From contig DCJC01000057.1 of NCBI GenBank assembly GCA_002317355.1, positions 20,879 through 45,209 of the forward strand: a stretch of DNA of 24,331 bases, in the 5' to 3' direction. The position numbers were made by a program, and so were the translations under genes. How positions within the stretch are numbered: position 1 is the first letter of the stretch; every line of letters begins with the position of its first letter. Below are positions 9,307 to 16,920 of the stretch, in pieces. The DNA is from Prevotellaceae bacterium UBA1710. Its GTDB lineage: Bacteria > Bacteroidota > Bacteroidia > Bacteroidales > Bacteroidaceae. The notes under the pieces were generated by a model. The model ran no database searches. It was not told where the DNA came from and worked only from the letters and a program-made list of their open reading frames with translations.

Positions 9307-9338
9307 TTTGGTCGTTTCAGGAAAAAAACTTAATTTTG
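9307..9338 (+). promoter_or_regulatory. Promoter of the hybrid histidine kinase gene
   Basis: TTTG (9307-9310), a 20-nt spacer and TAATTTTG (9331-9338) match the Bacteroidetes consensus. The expected start of transcription is about 9343-9346, which is the first base of the 43-bp inverted repeat. The leader to the ATG at 9501 is about 155 nt. It is divergent from the isomerase promoter. Confidence 0.72.
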
Positions 9339-9342
9339 CAAA

Positions 9343-9463
9343 CAGCCCCTTTCCCCAACCCTTTCCCCGAAACGGGGCAAGGGAGTAATTAGTCTTTCTG
9401 GTGGAAGGGCTGCATTATTGCTCCCTTGCCCCGTTTCGGGGAAAGGGTTGGGGAAAGGGGCTG
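9343..9463. repeat. Perfect 43-bp inverted repeat (REP/BIME-like pair)
   Basis: Positions 9343-9385 and 9421-9463 are exact reverse complements over 43 bp, separated by 35 nt. Each arm is itself a near-palindrome: CCCTT-T-CCCCG, loop AAA, CGGGG-C-AAGGG. The DNA could therefore form two small hairpins or one large one. The arm has the layout CCCC..TCCCC-AACC-..TCCCCG..CGGGG, which is like the GC-rich palindrome at 17911-17944. The repeat fills most of the 383-nt gap between the isomerase-family and kinase genes and lies in the kinase mRNA leader. Confidence 0.95.
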
Positions 9464-9500
9464 CTTGCTCTTTGTGTCCTATTTATATATATATCATAAT

Positions 9501-12449
9501 ATGAAACGTACCATTTTTACACTTGTATTCCTTATCATTGGTGTAAGCGTATTTGCAAAGTCGAAGAAGGTCATTCGTGTCGGATGGTTTGAGTCTGCCT
9601 TTAACAGTACCGACAGAGATGGACGTCGTTCGGGGTATGCATACGAATACCAACTTAAGATTGCTGCTTACACGGGGTGGACATACGAATATGTAGAAGG
9701 AAACTGGGCAGAGCTTCTTGCCATGCTTAAGAAAGGTGAGATTGATCTGCTCTCAGATGTTTCATATACCTCAGAGCGTGCTAATAGTGTTCTGTTTTCT
9801 GCACATCCAATGGGTAGTGAGGAATACTATATACTTGCAGATAATGCCAGTACCACGATAAATCCAGAGAATATATTATCGCTCAATGGTAAGAGAATTG
9901 GTGTTCATGCTGGTAGTATTCAGGAGAAAATATATGAAAAGTGGGCAGTCCATAATCATATTAAGGCAAAACTCCTGAGGATTAATGGTCAGGAGAGGGA
10001 CTTTGCAGAATATATCCTCAATGATTCGATAGATGCAGTTGTTAGCGTTTCAGCTGTTGACAAGAATCTGCAAAATTGTATGCCTGTCACGATTATTGGT
10101 TCTTCTGATTTCTTTTTTGCAATCAATCCGAAGCGTTTAGACATCAAGAACGAACTTGATGCTGCTATGAACCAAATCCTCCATAGCAACATCTACTACA
10201 ATCGCTACCTCAATGAGAAATATATGGCAAATGCTGCCAATTTCCAGTATCTTTCTGCAAGTGAGGCTGATTGGATTCGCAAGCATGGAGCAATCCGTGT
10301 GGGTTATCGCGACAACTATCTTCCTTTCAGCGGAACAAAGAAGGGAACAGGCGAGATGGATGGCTTGATAAAGGATTTTATCTCTACCACGTCAAATATA
10401 GTGAAGAATGCAGATATTCGATATGAGGCAACACCATATCCTACTACAGAAGCTCTTGTTAATGCCTTAAAGAATAAGGAGGTTGATTGTATCTTCCCTA
10501 TTTGCCTCACTATCTATGATGCAGAGGAAATGGGAGTGCTTCTCACCGATCCTGTTGTAGAGATAGAAGAGCAGTTGGTTATACGAAAGGCTGATGCCGA
10601 TGGGTTCGATATGCACGAGCCGAAGCGTATAGCCATCAATGCAAGCAATCCAAGTCATGGCTCAATAGTGAAGGAACAGTATCCTAACTGGGAACTGGTA
10701 TTTCTCAATTCACCAGAGGAATGTATTGTCGCTGTGGAGAATGGAGAAGCAGACTGTATGCTGGTCAGCAACTACCGCTATGGTGTGATGCTGCGAATCT
10801 TTGAAGATCACGGACTTGTCACCATGGCAACAGGTGCATCGATGAATCATACGTTTGCGGTTCTGCCAGATAACTATCAGCTCTATTCCATCCTTGGTCG
10901 TCTGACAAGTATGGTATCAAATGCAGAGATTCACTCTTCGCTGACAAAGCATACCCAAATTGACACAAAGGTAACCCTGAACGATTTCATCAGGGCAAAT
11001 TGGGGCATTGTGTTCCTCTTCCTCACCGTAATCATTGCTATTATAAGCGTCCTGTTCGTTAAGAGTTTGTCATCAATGCGAAAGACAAAACTCCTGAACA
11101 ATGAGCTCAAGGCTCACCAAACCCGACTATCTAATGCCTATGAGGAACAGAAAGATCATCTTGAGGAGATTTCAGCCCTCAATGCCGAATTGGAATGGGC
11201 AAAGACACAGGCAGAGGCAGCAAGTAGTGCCAAGACCTCTTTCCTCTTCAATATGTCGCACGATATCCGAACACCGATGAATGCTATCATGGGATTCCGT
11301 GATCTCTTGGAAAAGCATATAGATGACAAGGAACGTCGTGTCGATTATCTGCATAAGATACAGGATTCCAGCAAGGTGCTTCTTTCTATTATTAATAATG
11401 TGCTTGAGATGGCACGTATTGAGAAGGGAACTGTCATCGTGGAGAGTGTTCCGCTTAACGTGACAAATTTCCTGGATGTTATTTATGATGTCTTCGCGGA
11501 GATGATGGCTGAGAAAGAGCTTGAGTTTACACATGAGACATACATAACTCATAATTACATCTATGGTGATCCAACCAAGTTGCGTGAGGTGTTTATCAAT
11601 GTTATCTCAAACGCATATAAATATACTAATTCAGGTGGAAAGGTGCATACGTGTCTTCGTGAACTTCCTTCTGAACGTGAAGGATGGACAATTTTCGAAA
11701 CCACTATCTCCGACACAGGAATGGGAATGTCAGAAGACTTCCTCCCTATACTATTCGAGGAGTTTAGTCGCGAGAACAATACCACGGCGAATAAGATTGA
11801 GGGTACAGGCCTCGGCATGCCTATCGTGAAACGCCTTGTTGAACTCATGAACGGCACTATCCATGTGGATAGTAAGAAGGGTGAAGGTTCGGTATTCACA
11901 ATAACAATTCCTCATCGTATTGCCGATAAAGAAGAGGCGAATGACGAAAGGCGAATGACGAATGACGAATGGCTGATGGCTGAAGGCTCGCAGCGTACCG
12001 GCTGGCACATACTCGGAGATACTCAATCTCCGACTTCCCTCTCTACGGGAGAGGGCGGGGGGAGAGGCCACGACCACCGCATCCTCCTTGCAGAGGATAA
12101 CGATCTCAATGCCGAGATAGCAGAAGAGATACTCACATCCGCAGGATTCCTTGTTGAGCGTGCAGAGGATGGAATTGTTTGCGTAGATCGTATCATAGCG
12201 TCAGAGCCAAACTATTTTGACTTGGTGCTTATGGATATCCAGATGCCAAATATGGATGGATATGAGGCAACTATGGCAATTCGTGAACTCACCGATAGCG
12301 CGAAATCGGGCATCCCAATCCTCGCAATGACCGCCAATGCCTTTGAAGAAGACAAACGTCATGCTATGGAGGTAGGCATGAATGGTCATGTAGCCAAACC
12401 AATTGATGTCTCTGCGCTGTTAAAGGAAATTGCGAGGGTGCTTTGTTAG
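9501..12449 (+). CDS. BvgS-like hybrid sensor histidine kinase/response regulator
   Basis: The 982-residue product combines a sensor, a kinase and a receiver. In order: signal peptide (1-19), two periplasmic solute-binding (SBP_bac_3, Venus-flytrap) domains at about 23-245 and 263-490, one transmembrane helix (501-520), a coiled coil (525-575), a HisKA domain with phospho-acceptor His587 in NMSHDIRTPMN, and an ATPase domain with the N box (FINVISNAYKY, 698-708), DTGMG (738-742) and GTGLGM (768-773). An atypical linker (about 811-857) follows, then a receiver with acidic pocket Glu865/Asp866, phospho-acceptor Asp912 in LMDIQMPNMDG and Lys966. The start at 9501 gives a proper signal peptide; the frame extends upstream only into the inverted repeat. 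The two flytraps suggest a small polar ligand. No DNA-binding output domain is present, so a separate partner is expected. Confidence 0.95.
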   Translation: MKRTIFTLVFLIIGVSVFAKSKKVIRVGWFESAFNSTDRDGRRSGYAYEYQLKIAAYTGWTYEYVEGNWAELLAMLKKGEIDLLSDVSYTSERANSVLFSAHPMGSEEYYILADNASTTINPENILSLNGKRIGVHAGSIQEKIYEKWAVHNHIKAKLLRINGQERDFAEYILNDSIDAVVSVSAVDKNLQNCMPVTIIGSSDFFFAINPKRLDIKNELDAAMNQILHSNIYYNRYLNEKYMANAANFQYLSASEADWIRKHGAIRVGYRDNYLPFSGTKKGTGEMDGLIKDFISTTSNIVKNADIRYEATPYPTTEALVNALKNKEVDCIFPICLTIYDAEEMGVLLTDPVVEIEEQLVIRKADADGFDMHEPKRIAINASNPSHGSIVKEQYPNWELVFLNSPEECIVAVENGEADCMLVSNYRYGVMLRIFEDHGLVTMATGASMNHTFAVLPDNYQLYSILGRLTSMVSNAEIHSSLTKHTQIDTKVTLNDFIRANWGIVFLFLTVIIAIISVLFVKSLSSMRKTKLLNNELKAHQTRLSNAYEEQKDHLEEISALNAELEWAKTQAEAASSAKTSFLFNMSHDIRTPMNAIMGFRDLLEKHIDDKERRVDYLHKIQDSSKVLLSIINNVLEMARIEKGTVIVESVPLNVTNFLDVIYDVFAEMMAEKELEFTHETYITHNYIYGDPTKLREVFINVISNAYKYTNSGGKVHTCLRELPSEREGWTIFETTISDTGMGMSEDFLPILFEEFSRENNTTANKIEGTGLGMPIVKRLVELMNGTIHVDSKKGEGSVFTITIPHRIADKEEANDERRMTNDEWLMAEGSQRTGWHILGDTQSPTSLSTGEGGGRGHDHRILLAEDNDLNAEIAEEILTSAGFLVERAEDGIVCVDRIIASEPNYFDLVLMDIQMPNMDGYEATMAIRELTDSAKSGIPILAMTANAFEEDKRHAMEVGMNGHVAKPIDVSALLKEIARVLC
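11931..12074 (+). repeat. In-frame repeat insertion between kinase and receiver domains
   Basis: This 144-nt stretch has the structure of an intergenic repeat yet stays open in the kinase frame. It begins with iterated GAATGACGAA units (11939-11970) and GCTGATGGCTGA. It goes on with the 11-mer at 11985-11995, a perfect hairpin TCGGAGAT-5 nt-ATCTCCGA (12013-12033), and a GC-rich hairpin CCCTCTC-5 nt-GAGAGGG (12037-12055). It ends in GGGGGGAGAGGCC. The encoded peptide (NDERRMTNDEWLMAEG, then SPTSLSTGEGGGRGHDH) is low-complexity and unlike either flanking domain. Boundaries are approximate. Confidence 0.75.
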
Positions 12450-12508
12450 GAGATGGGTGTTAGGTGATGGGTGTTGGCGATTTCACTTTCAAGCATGTTA
12501 ATTTTCCA

Positions 12509-13009
12509 TCACTTAAAATCTGTAATCTGGCGTAAGGAATCATTAAAAAGAGCCTTCATTCCTTTTATGTCAGATATGATGAAGAAACCTGAATTCTTTT
12601 TTGTTGGTTCCTGATATTCAATATATCCCATGTTTGACATCTTCACATTATAGTTCTTGTCGAAGATGAAATAGCCACCATTGATGTTATTGCATTCATG
12701 TGTGATGATCCAGCGGTTGACTACCAGATGTACCTCATCATAATTCGGCTTCAGGGCTATTGTGCCATCATTCCTCATTACTCCAATCCTGCGTGTTGCT
12801 CCTGGCATCCTGTCATTACCCATTGACTCTGCAAAGACTATGGCATTGATATTGGTATTTCCTTCAATAATATACCCTAATTCCATTGGGATGACTGTAT
12901 TGCCTTTATAGTCGATGCATCCCCAACCTCCCCAGATGACATCAGATTCGGCAGTTGTGTCCAGGCTCTTTGTCACGGCAATGTATCTGTTGCCTTCTAT
13001 GAATTTCAC
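12509..13009 (-). CDS. C-terminal part of the split protein, WG-repeat-like
   Basis: If translated separately, this 166-residue part would have to start at the GTG at 13009, only 3 nt after the preceding stop. It has motifs of WG-repeat proteins: GWGCIDYKGNTVIP (about residues 28-41) and GVMRNDGTIALKPNYDEV (about 75-92), with a third weaker unit GGYFIFDKNYNVKMSN. Such repeats are beta-rich and usually mediate binding rather than catalysis. It has no signal peptide of its own. It converges on the end of the hybrid kinase gene. Confidence 0.5.
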   Translation of the reverse strand: MKFIEGNRYIAVTKSLDTTAESDVIWGGWGCIDYKGNTVIPMELGYIIEGNTNINAIVFAESMGNDRMPGATRRIGVMRNDGTIALKPNYDEVHLVVNRWIITHECNNINGGYFIFDKNYNVKMSNMGYIEYQEPTKKNSGFFIISDIKGMKALFNDSLRQITDFK

Positions 13010-13012
13010 GTC

Positions 13013-13327
13013 TCACCATAGAGTCTGTGCAAGTGAATGCTTGCGTAATGATTCAATGAGTTCCTCTGCCTTGCCGTGAGTTAAGTTTCCTTCTAATAGG
13101 GATTTAGAGGACTGACTAAAAATCTCTACCAGAGCCTTTCCCTCTGCTGATTCAGCAAATGCTTTGGTGAGTATGGCTTTATTGCCATATCCCTTGTCAT
13201 GAATGCCATAATCATCCAGAAACGCCTTTGTCTGGATAATGACAAAATCATCTGGTCCTGCTGCATACGCAATGTTTATGCAATAAGATACCACAATGAT
13301 TATGAGGGCAGAAATTACTCTTTTCAT
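13013..13327 (-). CDS. N-terminal part of the split protein, secreted
   Basis: The 104-residue open frame starts with a signal peptide (MKRVISALIIIVVSYCINIAYA, cleavage near residue 22). The mature part is an amphipathic, mostly helical stretch with KALVEIFSQSSKSLLEG and KAEELIESLRKHSL. I do not recognise the domain. It ends at the in-frame TGA (13013-13015). The ATG lies 3 nt after the 82-aa gene. Confidence 0.5.
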   Translation of the reverse strand: MKRVISALIIIVVSYCINIAYAAGPDDFVIIQTKAFLDDYGIHDKGYGNKAILTKAFAESAEGKALVEIFSQSSKSLLEGNLTHGKAEELIESLRKHSLAQTLW

Positions 13328-13330
13328 TTA

Positions 13331-13579
13331 TTATTTCTTGATGTAAAGATAGATAATCCTTATGATTACAATAATCATCGATATGAATATCACCGCAGCA
13401 GATAAGAGCATGAATATCCCCATGAAGAGTGGAAATGCAAATGATGGCTGATCCTTTGGTGGGTCATAGATAGCAAGGTCAATGACCAATCCGCCTAATG
13501 TCGCCAATATGCCCAAGACTATCTCTATGACGATAATCAATAAATAGGATAGGGGTCTTTCTTTTGAAATTAATGCCAT
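13331..13579 (-). CDS. Small two-helix membrane protein, unknown function
   Basis: The 82-residue product has two hydrophobic segments, about residues 11-35 (SYLLIIVIEIVLGILATLGG) and 48-79. They are joined by a short polar loop, LAIYDPPKDQPS, and the protein ends in Lys-Lys. There is no lipobox or known motif. Tight spacing (3 nt) to the downstream WG-like gene and the same strand as the TMEM43 gene upstream support membership of one operon. The family is not recognised. Confidence 0.65.
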   Translation of the reverse strand: MALISKERPLSYLLIIVIEIVLGILATLGGLVIDLAIYDPPKDQPSFAFPLFMGIFMLLSAAVIFISMIIVIIRIIYLYIKK

Positions 13580-13592
13580 TATAGAAAAATTT

Positions 13593-13727
13593 AAAGGAGT
13601 AATAAGGAGTACAAGGAGTTCAAGGAGTACAAGATGAATGTCTGGATATAACGGCTCGCGTACAACCTTCCACGATAAATACTATCGTCTTGTATTACTT
13701 GGACTCCTTATTACTCCTTGTACTTCT
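13593..13727. repeat. Imperfect inverted repeat of GGAGTA-type units
   Basis: The left arm (13593-13635) is four tandem units of the form AAGGAGTAAT/AAGGAGTACA/AGGAGTTCA/AGGAGTACA. The right arm (13684-13727) is the same array in inverse orientation, with a few mismatches, around a spacer of about 48 nt. It fills the 147-nt gap between the TMEM43 and 82-aa genes and touches the TMEM43 stop codon. It is not placed to act as a ribosome site, because on the coding (minus) strand the left arm reads as TACTCCTT. It may act as an operon-internal RNA hairpin. Confidence 0.85.
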
Positions 13728-14998
13728 TAAATAGACTCAGTTGCTGTATCCTTCTTTTTCCTTGTCGCTCCCCAGTATATCAATCCACCTGCAATGCCTG
13801 CTGCGAGGGCAATGAGGCAAGCACCAAGCAGAGGACGGTAGAAAATCCATGCCACTGCAATGATGATGATGGAATACACCAGACCGAGGATGGTGCAGAT
13901 GATACTGATACCCCAGTTTAGTATTGAGGCAAGGAAAGGCACAACCTTGAGCAATGTGACGAGGAAGCCAAAGAGCATCTTGAAGGCTAAGCAGACGAGT
14001 ATGACACCAAGGATGCGGAATCCCCATGTCCACATTTCATTCGACTCTTCTGCTGACTGCATCATCTCCTCCAGAGTCTTTGTTCCGCTCATTATGTAGT
14101 TTGTCTTGTTGTTGTTCTTTGTCTGGTATTCTGTGAATGAGTTCCCCTTGACCACAGCCACTAAGGATATCTCTGCTGATGGCTGATAGGCAGTGAATAT
14201 TATGCGCATATCACCTGCATTTGGTGAACTTGCACTCTGTCCGAGGTATATCTCATTGCCTGATACATGTACCCATTCATAGGAGGTGCTGTCATTGCCA
14301 CTGCCGAACATCTTGCTGATGTTGCTCTTGATACGTGAACCAGTAGACTGTGCCTCACCCATTGACTTGTTGAGTGACTTGAGTATCTCAGGATCGATAT
14401 TCAGTTGTGGATATTCCTTTGAGGCACAGTGAGCCACGCTCTTTATGAAGGACTCAGGAATCCTGTATGCACCGAATGAGATATTGCTGGCATATACAGA
14501 GTGCTCATGAATTCTTGGTGTTGCAATGTTGTTGTTGATGTATCTGTACTGAGGGTCATGGAAATCTTTTGATTCAACAGGATTGTTGACCCACTCACAT
14601 TGGTAGGTGTAGGTTGTTTCCTCTTCCTGTGAACCTCCCATCTTGTCTCTTGTAGTAACTTTTGCATGCTCCACCCATTGGTAGTATTTCACCTCACGCT
14701 CAAGGCAGAGGGCGTTTACCGACAGTTTGAATTCTGGGTCAGTGAGCATATCACCTGTCTTGGCAATACCATTGGCATGGATGAGTTGGCCTTCTGGTGC
14801 AATAGTCTGTATGTTTTCCACATGAGTGGCATTATTGCCCACTTCCTTAATGTCATGTGCTGTACGAACGGCATTGCCTTCATTGCGCCATAGAAGTACA
14901 GTAGCAATGATGATGAGTATAAAGCCGAAACCAATGCTCTTGAATGAACTTGACAGGCGTGAGCCATAACCTGTGGTCTTTGTTTCTGTGTAAGGCAT
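13727..14998 (-). CDS. TMEM43/LUMA-family membrane protein
   Basis: The 423-residue product has the layout of the TMEM43 family. There is one N-terminal helix (about 23-41, FGFILIIIATVLLWRNEG), directly followed by RTAHDIKEV. Then comes a large soluble region (about 45-320) with KYYQWVEH and a WVN motif, and a C-terminal bundle of about four helices (about 325-405), ending in a basic tail (TRKKKD). The helix-NEG-x-A-hydrophobic junction is the family signature as I recall it. Bacterial members have no settled function; the eukaryotic homologue sits in the inner nuclear envelope and ER membrane. Neighbours are an AAA+ ATPase upstream and a small membrane protein downstream, suggesting a membrane complex. 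GGAGTA-type repeat arrays lie on both sides of the gene. Confidence 0.87.
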   Translation of the reverse strand: MPYTETKTTGYGSRLSSSFKSIGFGFILIIIATVLLWRNEGNAVRTAHDIKEVGNNATHVENIQTIAPEGQLIHANGIAKTGDMLTDPEFKLSVNALCLEREVKYYQWVEHAKVTTRDKMGGSQEEETTYTYQCEWVNNPVESKDFHDPQYRYINNNIATPRIHEHSVYASNISFGAYRIPESFIKSVAHCASKEYPQLNIDPEILKSLNKSMGEAQSTGSRIKSNISKMFGSGNDSTSYEWVHVSGNEIYLGQSASSPNAGDMRIIFTAYQPSAEISLVAVVKGNSFTEYQTKNNNKTNYIMSGTKTLEEMMQSAEESNEMWTWGFRILGVILVCLAFKMLFGFLVTLLKVVPFLASILNWGISIICTILGLVYSIIIIAVAWIFYRPLLGACLIALAAGIAGGLIYWGATRKKKDTATESI

Positions 14999-15007
14999 AA
15001 TTTTTAT

Positions 15008-15054
15008 AAAAGGAGTATAAGGAGTAATAAGGAGTTCAAGGAGTACAAGACGAA
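15008..15054 (+). repeat. GGAGTA-type repeat array between AAA+ and TMEM43 genes
   Basis: Tandem units AAGGAGTATA, AGGAGTAATA, AGGAGTTCA and AGGAGTACA end in AAGACGAATGTA. This is nearly the same as the left arm at 13593-13641 and inverse to the arm at 13684-13727, so the TMEM43 gene is bracketed by an inverted pair. The rest of the 167-nt gap (15055-15165) holds a weaker inverted similarity (GGAATAAGG..GGAATAAAGAATAG against CTATTCCTTAATCC) and no gene. Confidence 0.8.
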
Positions 15055-15165
15055 TGTATATGTCAGGAATAAGGTTGATGGAATAAAGAATAGAGTTTGT
15101 TTGCGTTTTTACAGCAAGACTATCAAACCTTAATCATTAATCCCTATTCCTTAATCCAACAGCAA

Positions 15166-16218
15166 TCACTTCTTCACCGTCTTGCAGGCATCTGAAATAT
15201 CTGAGAGGGTAATCTGTGACAGTTCCTCGGTAGTGAGATTCTTTCTTGCACCAAGGCGGTTAGCCTGATTGGTGATAGTCTGTTCGAAAAGATTACGGAC
15301 ATAACGGCCATTACCAAAGTTGCGTGACTTGTGGGCAACAGTCTCTGCCAGACTCTTCCTCAGGTATTTGTCTGCATCATTATCCAGTTTATATGCATAT
15401 TTCTTCATTCTGCTCATGAATATGGCGTAGAGGTCATCTGATGAGTAGTCCTGGAAGTTGATATACCTTGTGAAGCGTGACTGAAGACCTGGATTGGCAT
15501 CAATGAAAGACTTCATCTCATTGGTGTAGCCTGCCACAATGACCACAAGACTGTCACGATCATCCTCCATGCGCTTCAGCAATGTAGCAATGGCTTCATC
15601 TCCATAACCACCGCCATTCTTGTCGAGAAGAGCATAGGCTTCATCAATGAAGAGAATTCCGTTAAGTGCAGAATCCACCACAGCATTTGTCTTTACTGCT
15701 GTCTGGCCCACATATTCTGCTATGAGTCCTGAGCGGTCTGTCTCTACCAGATGTCCTCTCTTCACTATTCCCAAGTCCTTGTATATCCTTGCAAGGATAC
15801 GTGCCACTGTTGTCTTACCTGTACCAGGATTTCCTGTGAAGACACAATGATAGGATATCTGGGAAGTCTTGAGACCCTTTTCCTTGCGCTGCTTCTGTAT
15901 GCGGACAAAGTTGGCAAGTGAGGTGACTTCCTTCTTTACTGATTCCAGACCGACAAGTTCATCAAGTTCTTTGTATGGGTCTCCCTGAATAGGTTCAGAG
16001 ACCATAATCTTGTCAAGTTCCTTGTTGAGTGAGTTCTCGCTCTGTGACAGGCTTCGTCTCTCTTCGTTGAAGACCTGCTCCATGTTGTTGTAGGCAGTGC
16101 TGTCAGTTCCATTTTTTGAACCGTCAGTACTGTCATCACTTTCACCAATGGCGACAGTCATCATACCCATGAATATGAAACCGCCTATAAGTATGGCATT
16201 ACGAGTGTTTTTTTTCAT
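15166..16218 (-). CDS. AAA+ ATPase, CbbX/SpoVK-like, with N-terminal hydrophobic segment
   Basis: The 350-residue product has a complete AAA+ core from about residue 80: Walker A GNPGTGKT (129-136), a pore-loop-like EYVGQTA (168-174), Walker B ILFIDE (188-193), a sensor-1 Asn near 233 in AGYTNEM, an arginine finger in SRF (Arg248) and a sensor-2-like GNGRYVRN (302-309). These are features of the CbbX/SpoVK/EccA type, which form hexamers that remodel proteins. Before the core lie MKKNTRN, a hydrophobic stretch (about 8-24) and a polar, acidic linker (25-78). This looks like an anchor or signal peptide and is unusual for an ATP-using enzyme. It sits between the VanZ-like and TMEM43 genes, and a TMEM43 partner is plausible. 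The ATPase call is sure; the role is not. Confidence 0.92.
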   Translation of the reverse strand: MKKNTRNAILIGGFIFMGMMTVAIGESDDSTDGSKNGTDSTAYNNMEQVFNEERRSLSQSENSLNKELDKIMVSEPIQGDPYKELDELVGLESVKKEVTSLANFVRIQKQRKEKGLKTSQISYHCVFTGNPGTGKTTVARILARIYKDLGIVKRGHLVETDRSGLIAEYVGQTAVKTNAVVDSALNGILFIDEAYALLDKNGGGYGDEAIATLLKRMEDDRDSLVVIVAGYTNEMKSFIDANPGLQSRFTRYINFQDYSSDDLYAIFMSRMKKYAYKLDNDADKYLRKSLAETVAHKSRNFGNGRYVRNLFEQTITNQANRLGARKNLTTEELSQITLSDISDACKTVKK

Positions 16219-16256
16219 TGTCTAAGTTGGTAGTTTTTTGTGAGGTTGATAGGTTA

Positions 16257-16286
16257 GTTGACGTTAACGTTAATGTTGACGTTGAC
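16257..16286. repeat. Degenerate hexamer repeat at the end of the VanZ-like gene
   Basis: Five 6-bp units (TGACGT, TAACGT, TAATGT, TGACGT, TGACAA) run in tandem across the VanZ-like stop codon and supply its last four codons. It is a short simple repeat with no clear function. Confidence 0.7.
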
Positions 16287-16704
16287 AAAAACCTACATAA
16301 ATCAGAAGCGGTAGGGTGTAGCATGCAAGGTCGAGAGGGTCAAAGGTGCCGGAAATCATGCCAATGAACTGAAACAGTTCTGATATGACACCCAACAACG
16401 GGATGATGCTCACCCACAGAACCCTTATTGCAGTCCTCTCATTCCTGTTGAGGTAGTCAGAGAAGAGGATGTAGGACGATGTCCACAAGGCATCTGGCAG
16501 ACAGAACCTCACAAACTCAGGTACAGTGATGCCTTCTGTCAAGGTGCGTAGTGCATCAACTGCTGATGTCAGTCCTACAGAGTCCAACAGCACGAATCCG
16601 AGATGCTCCCTGCTTCTGAAAAGCAGATAGATGCCAGTTCCCATCAGCAGGCATCCCCATGCAGATATCAATTGTATCTTGATGCGCTTGTTAGACATAG
16701 TCAT
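16270..16704 (-). CDS. Small polytopic membrane protein, VanZ-like
   Basis: The 144-residue product has about four hydrophobic segments (roughly 10-28, 66-84, 93-113, 122-139). The motifs LPDALWTSSYILFSDYL, ISELFQFI (an E-x-x-Q pattern) and GTFDPLDLACY resemble the VanZ-like family, whose members are integral membrane proteins of mostly unknown role. A second ATG at 16698 (MSNKRIK) is an equally good start. It is the first gene of the minus-strand operon, about 20 nt from a promoter-like -7 element. Its last residues (QRQH) come from a hexamer repeat, hinting that the natural C-terminus has been replaced. Family assignment is moderate. Confidence 0.68.
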   Translation of the reverse strand: MTMSNKRIKIQLISAWGCLLMGTGIYLLFRSREHLGFVLLDSVGLTSAVDALRTLTEGITVPEFVRFCLPDALWTSSYILFSDYLNRNERTAIRVLWVSIIPLLGVISELFQFIGMISGTFDPLDLACYTLPLLIYVGFCQRQH

Positions 16705-16721
16705 TTCTCATTATTCGAGTA

Positions 16722-16729
16722 CAAATGTA
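16722..16729 (-). promoter_or_regulatory. Putative -7 element for the VanZ-AAA-TMEM43 operon
   Basis: On the minus strand TACATTTG matches TAnnTTTG and lies 17 nt before the first ATG. The region 19-20 nt upstream has no exact TTTG, so it may be a weak or regulated promoter. The site is inside the 12-bp palindrome-like GTACAAATGTAC. Confidence 0.5.
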
Positions 16730-16920
16730 CAAAATTAAAATGAAATAAAGACGGATTTCTGATAAAAATGCAATAAGTGTCCCAAAAAACATTATTATTG
16801 CCATAATGGTTAAATAATTATTTCTTGTAATTTTTGACTTATACGCCTGAAAAACGCCCAGGAATCTCGATATTAACGTCAATTCTTCTCCCTTGAAATT
16901 CCGTTGATCCTCCGAAGCAT

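Larger units (their letters stand above)
12509..13327 (-). pseudogene. WG-repeat-like secreted protein split by an in-frame TGA
   Basis: A single reading frame runs from the ATG at 13327 to the TGA at 12509-12511 (273 codons, counting both stops) and is broken only by a TGA at 13013-13015. The codon after that stop (GAC) and everything downstream stay in the same frame, so one base change, for example TGG or CGA to TGA, would explain the break. The front half supplies a signal peptide; the back half supplies WG-repeat-like sequence and no export signal, so neither half looks complete alone. It is the last gene of the minus-strand operon, 3 nt after the 82-aa gene. A real nonsense mutation, a sequencing error or programmed read-through cannot be told apart here. 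Confidence 0.7.

Noticed and set aside
9426..9500. Upstream extension of the kinase frame to 9426
   Set aside because: The 25 extra residues would be encoded by the arm of the inverted repeat and would precede a good signal peptide starting at 9501.
13013..13015. Selenocysteine decoding of the in-frame TGA
   Set aside because: No evident SECIS-like hairpin follows the codon by eye, WG-repeat proteins are not known selenoproteins, and a TGG or CGA mutation is simpler.
13593..13635. GGAGT array as a cluster of ribosome binding sites
   Set aside because: The genes here are on the minus strand, where the array reads as TACTCC, and this phylum makes little use of Shine-Dalgarno sites.
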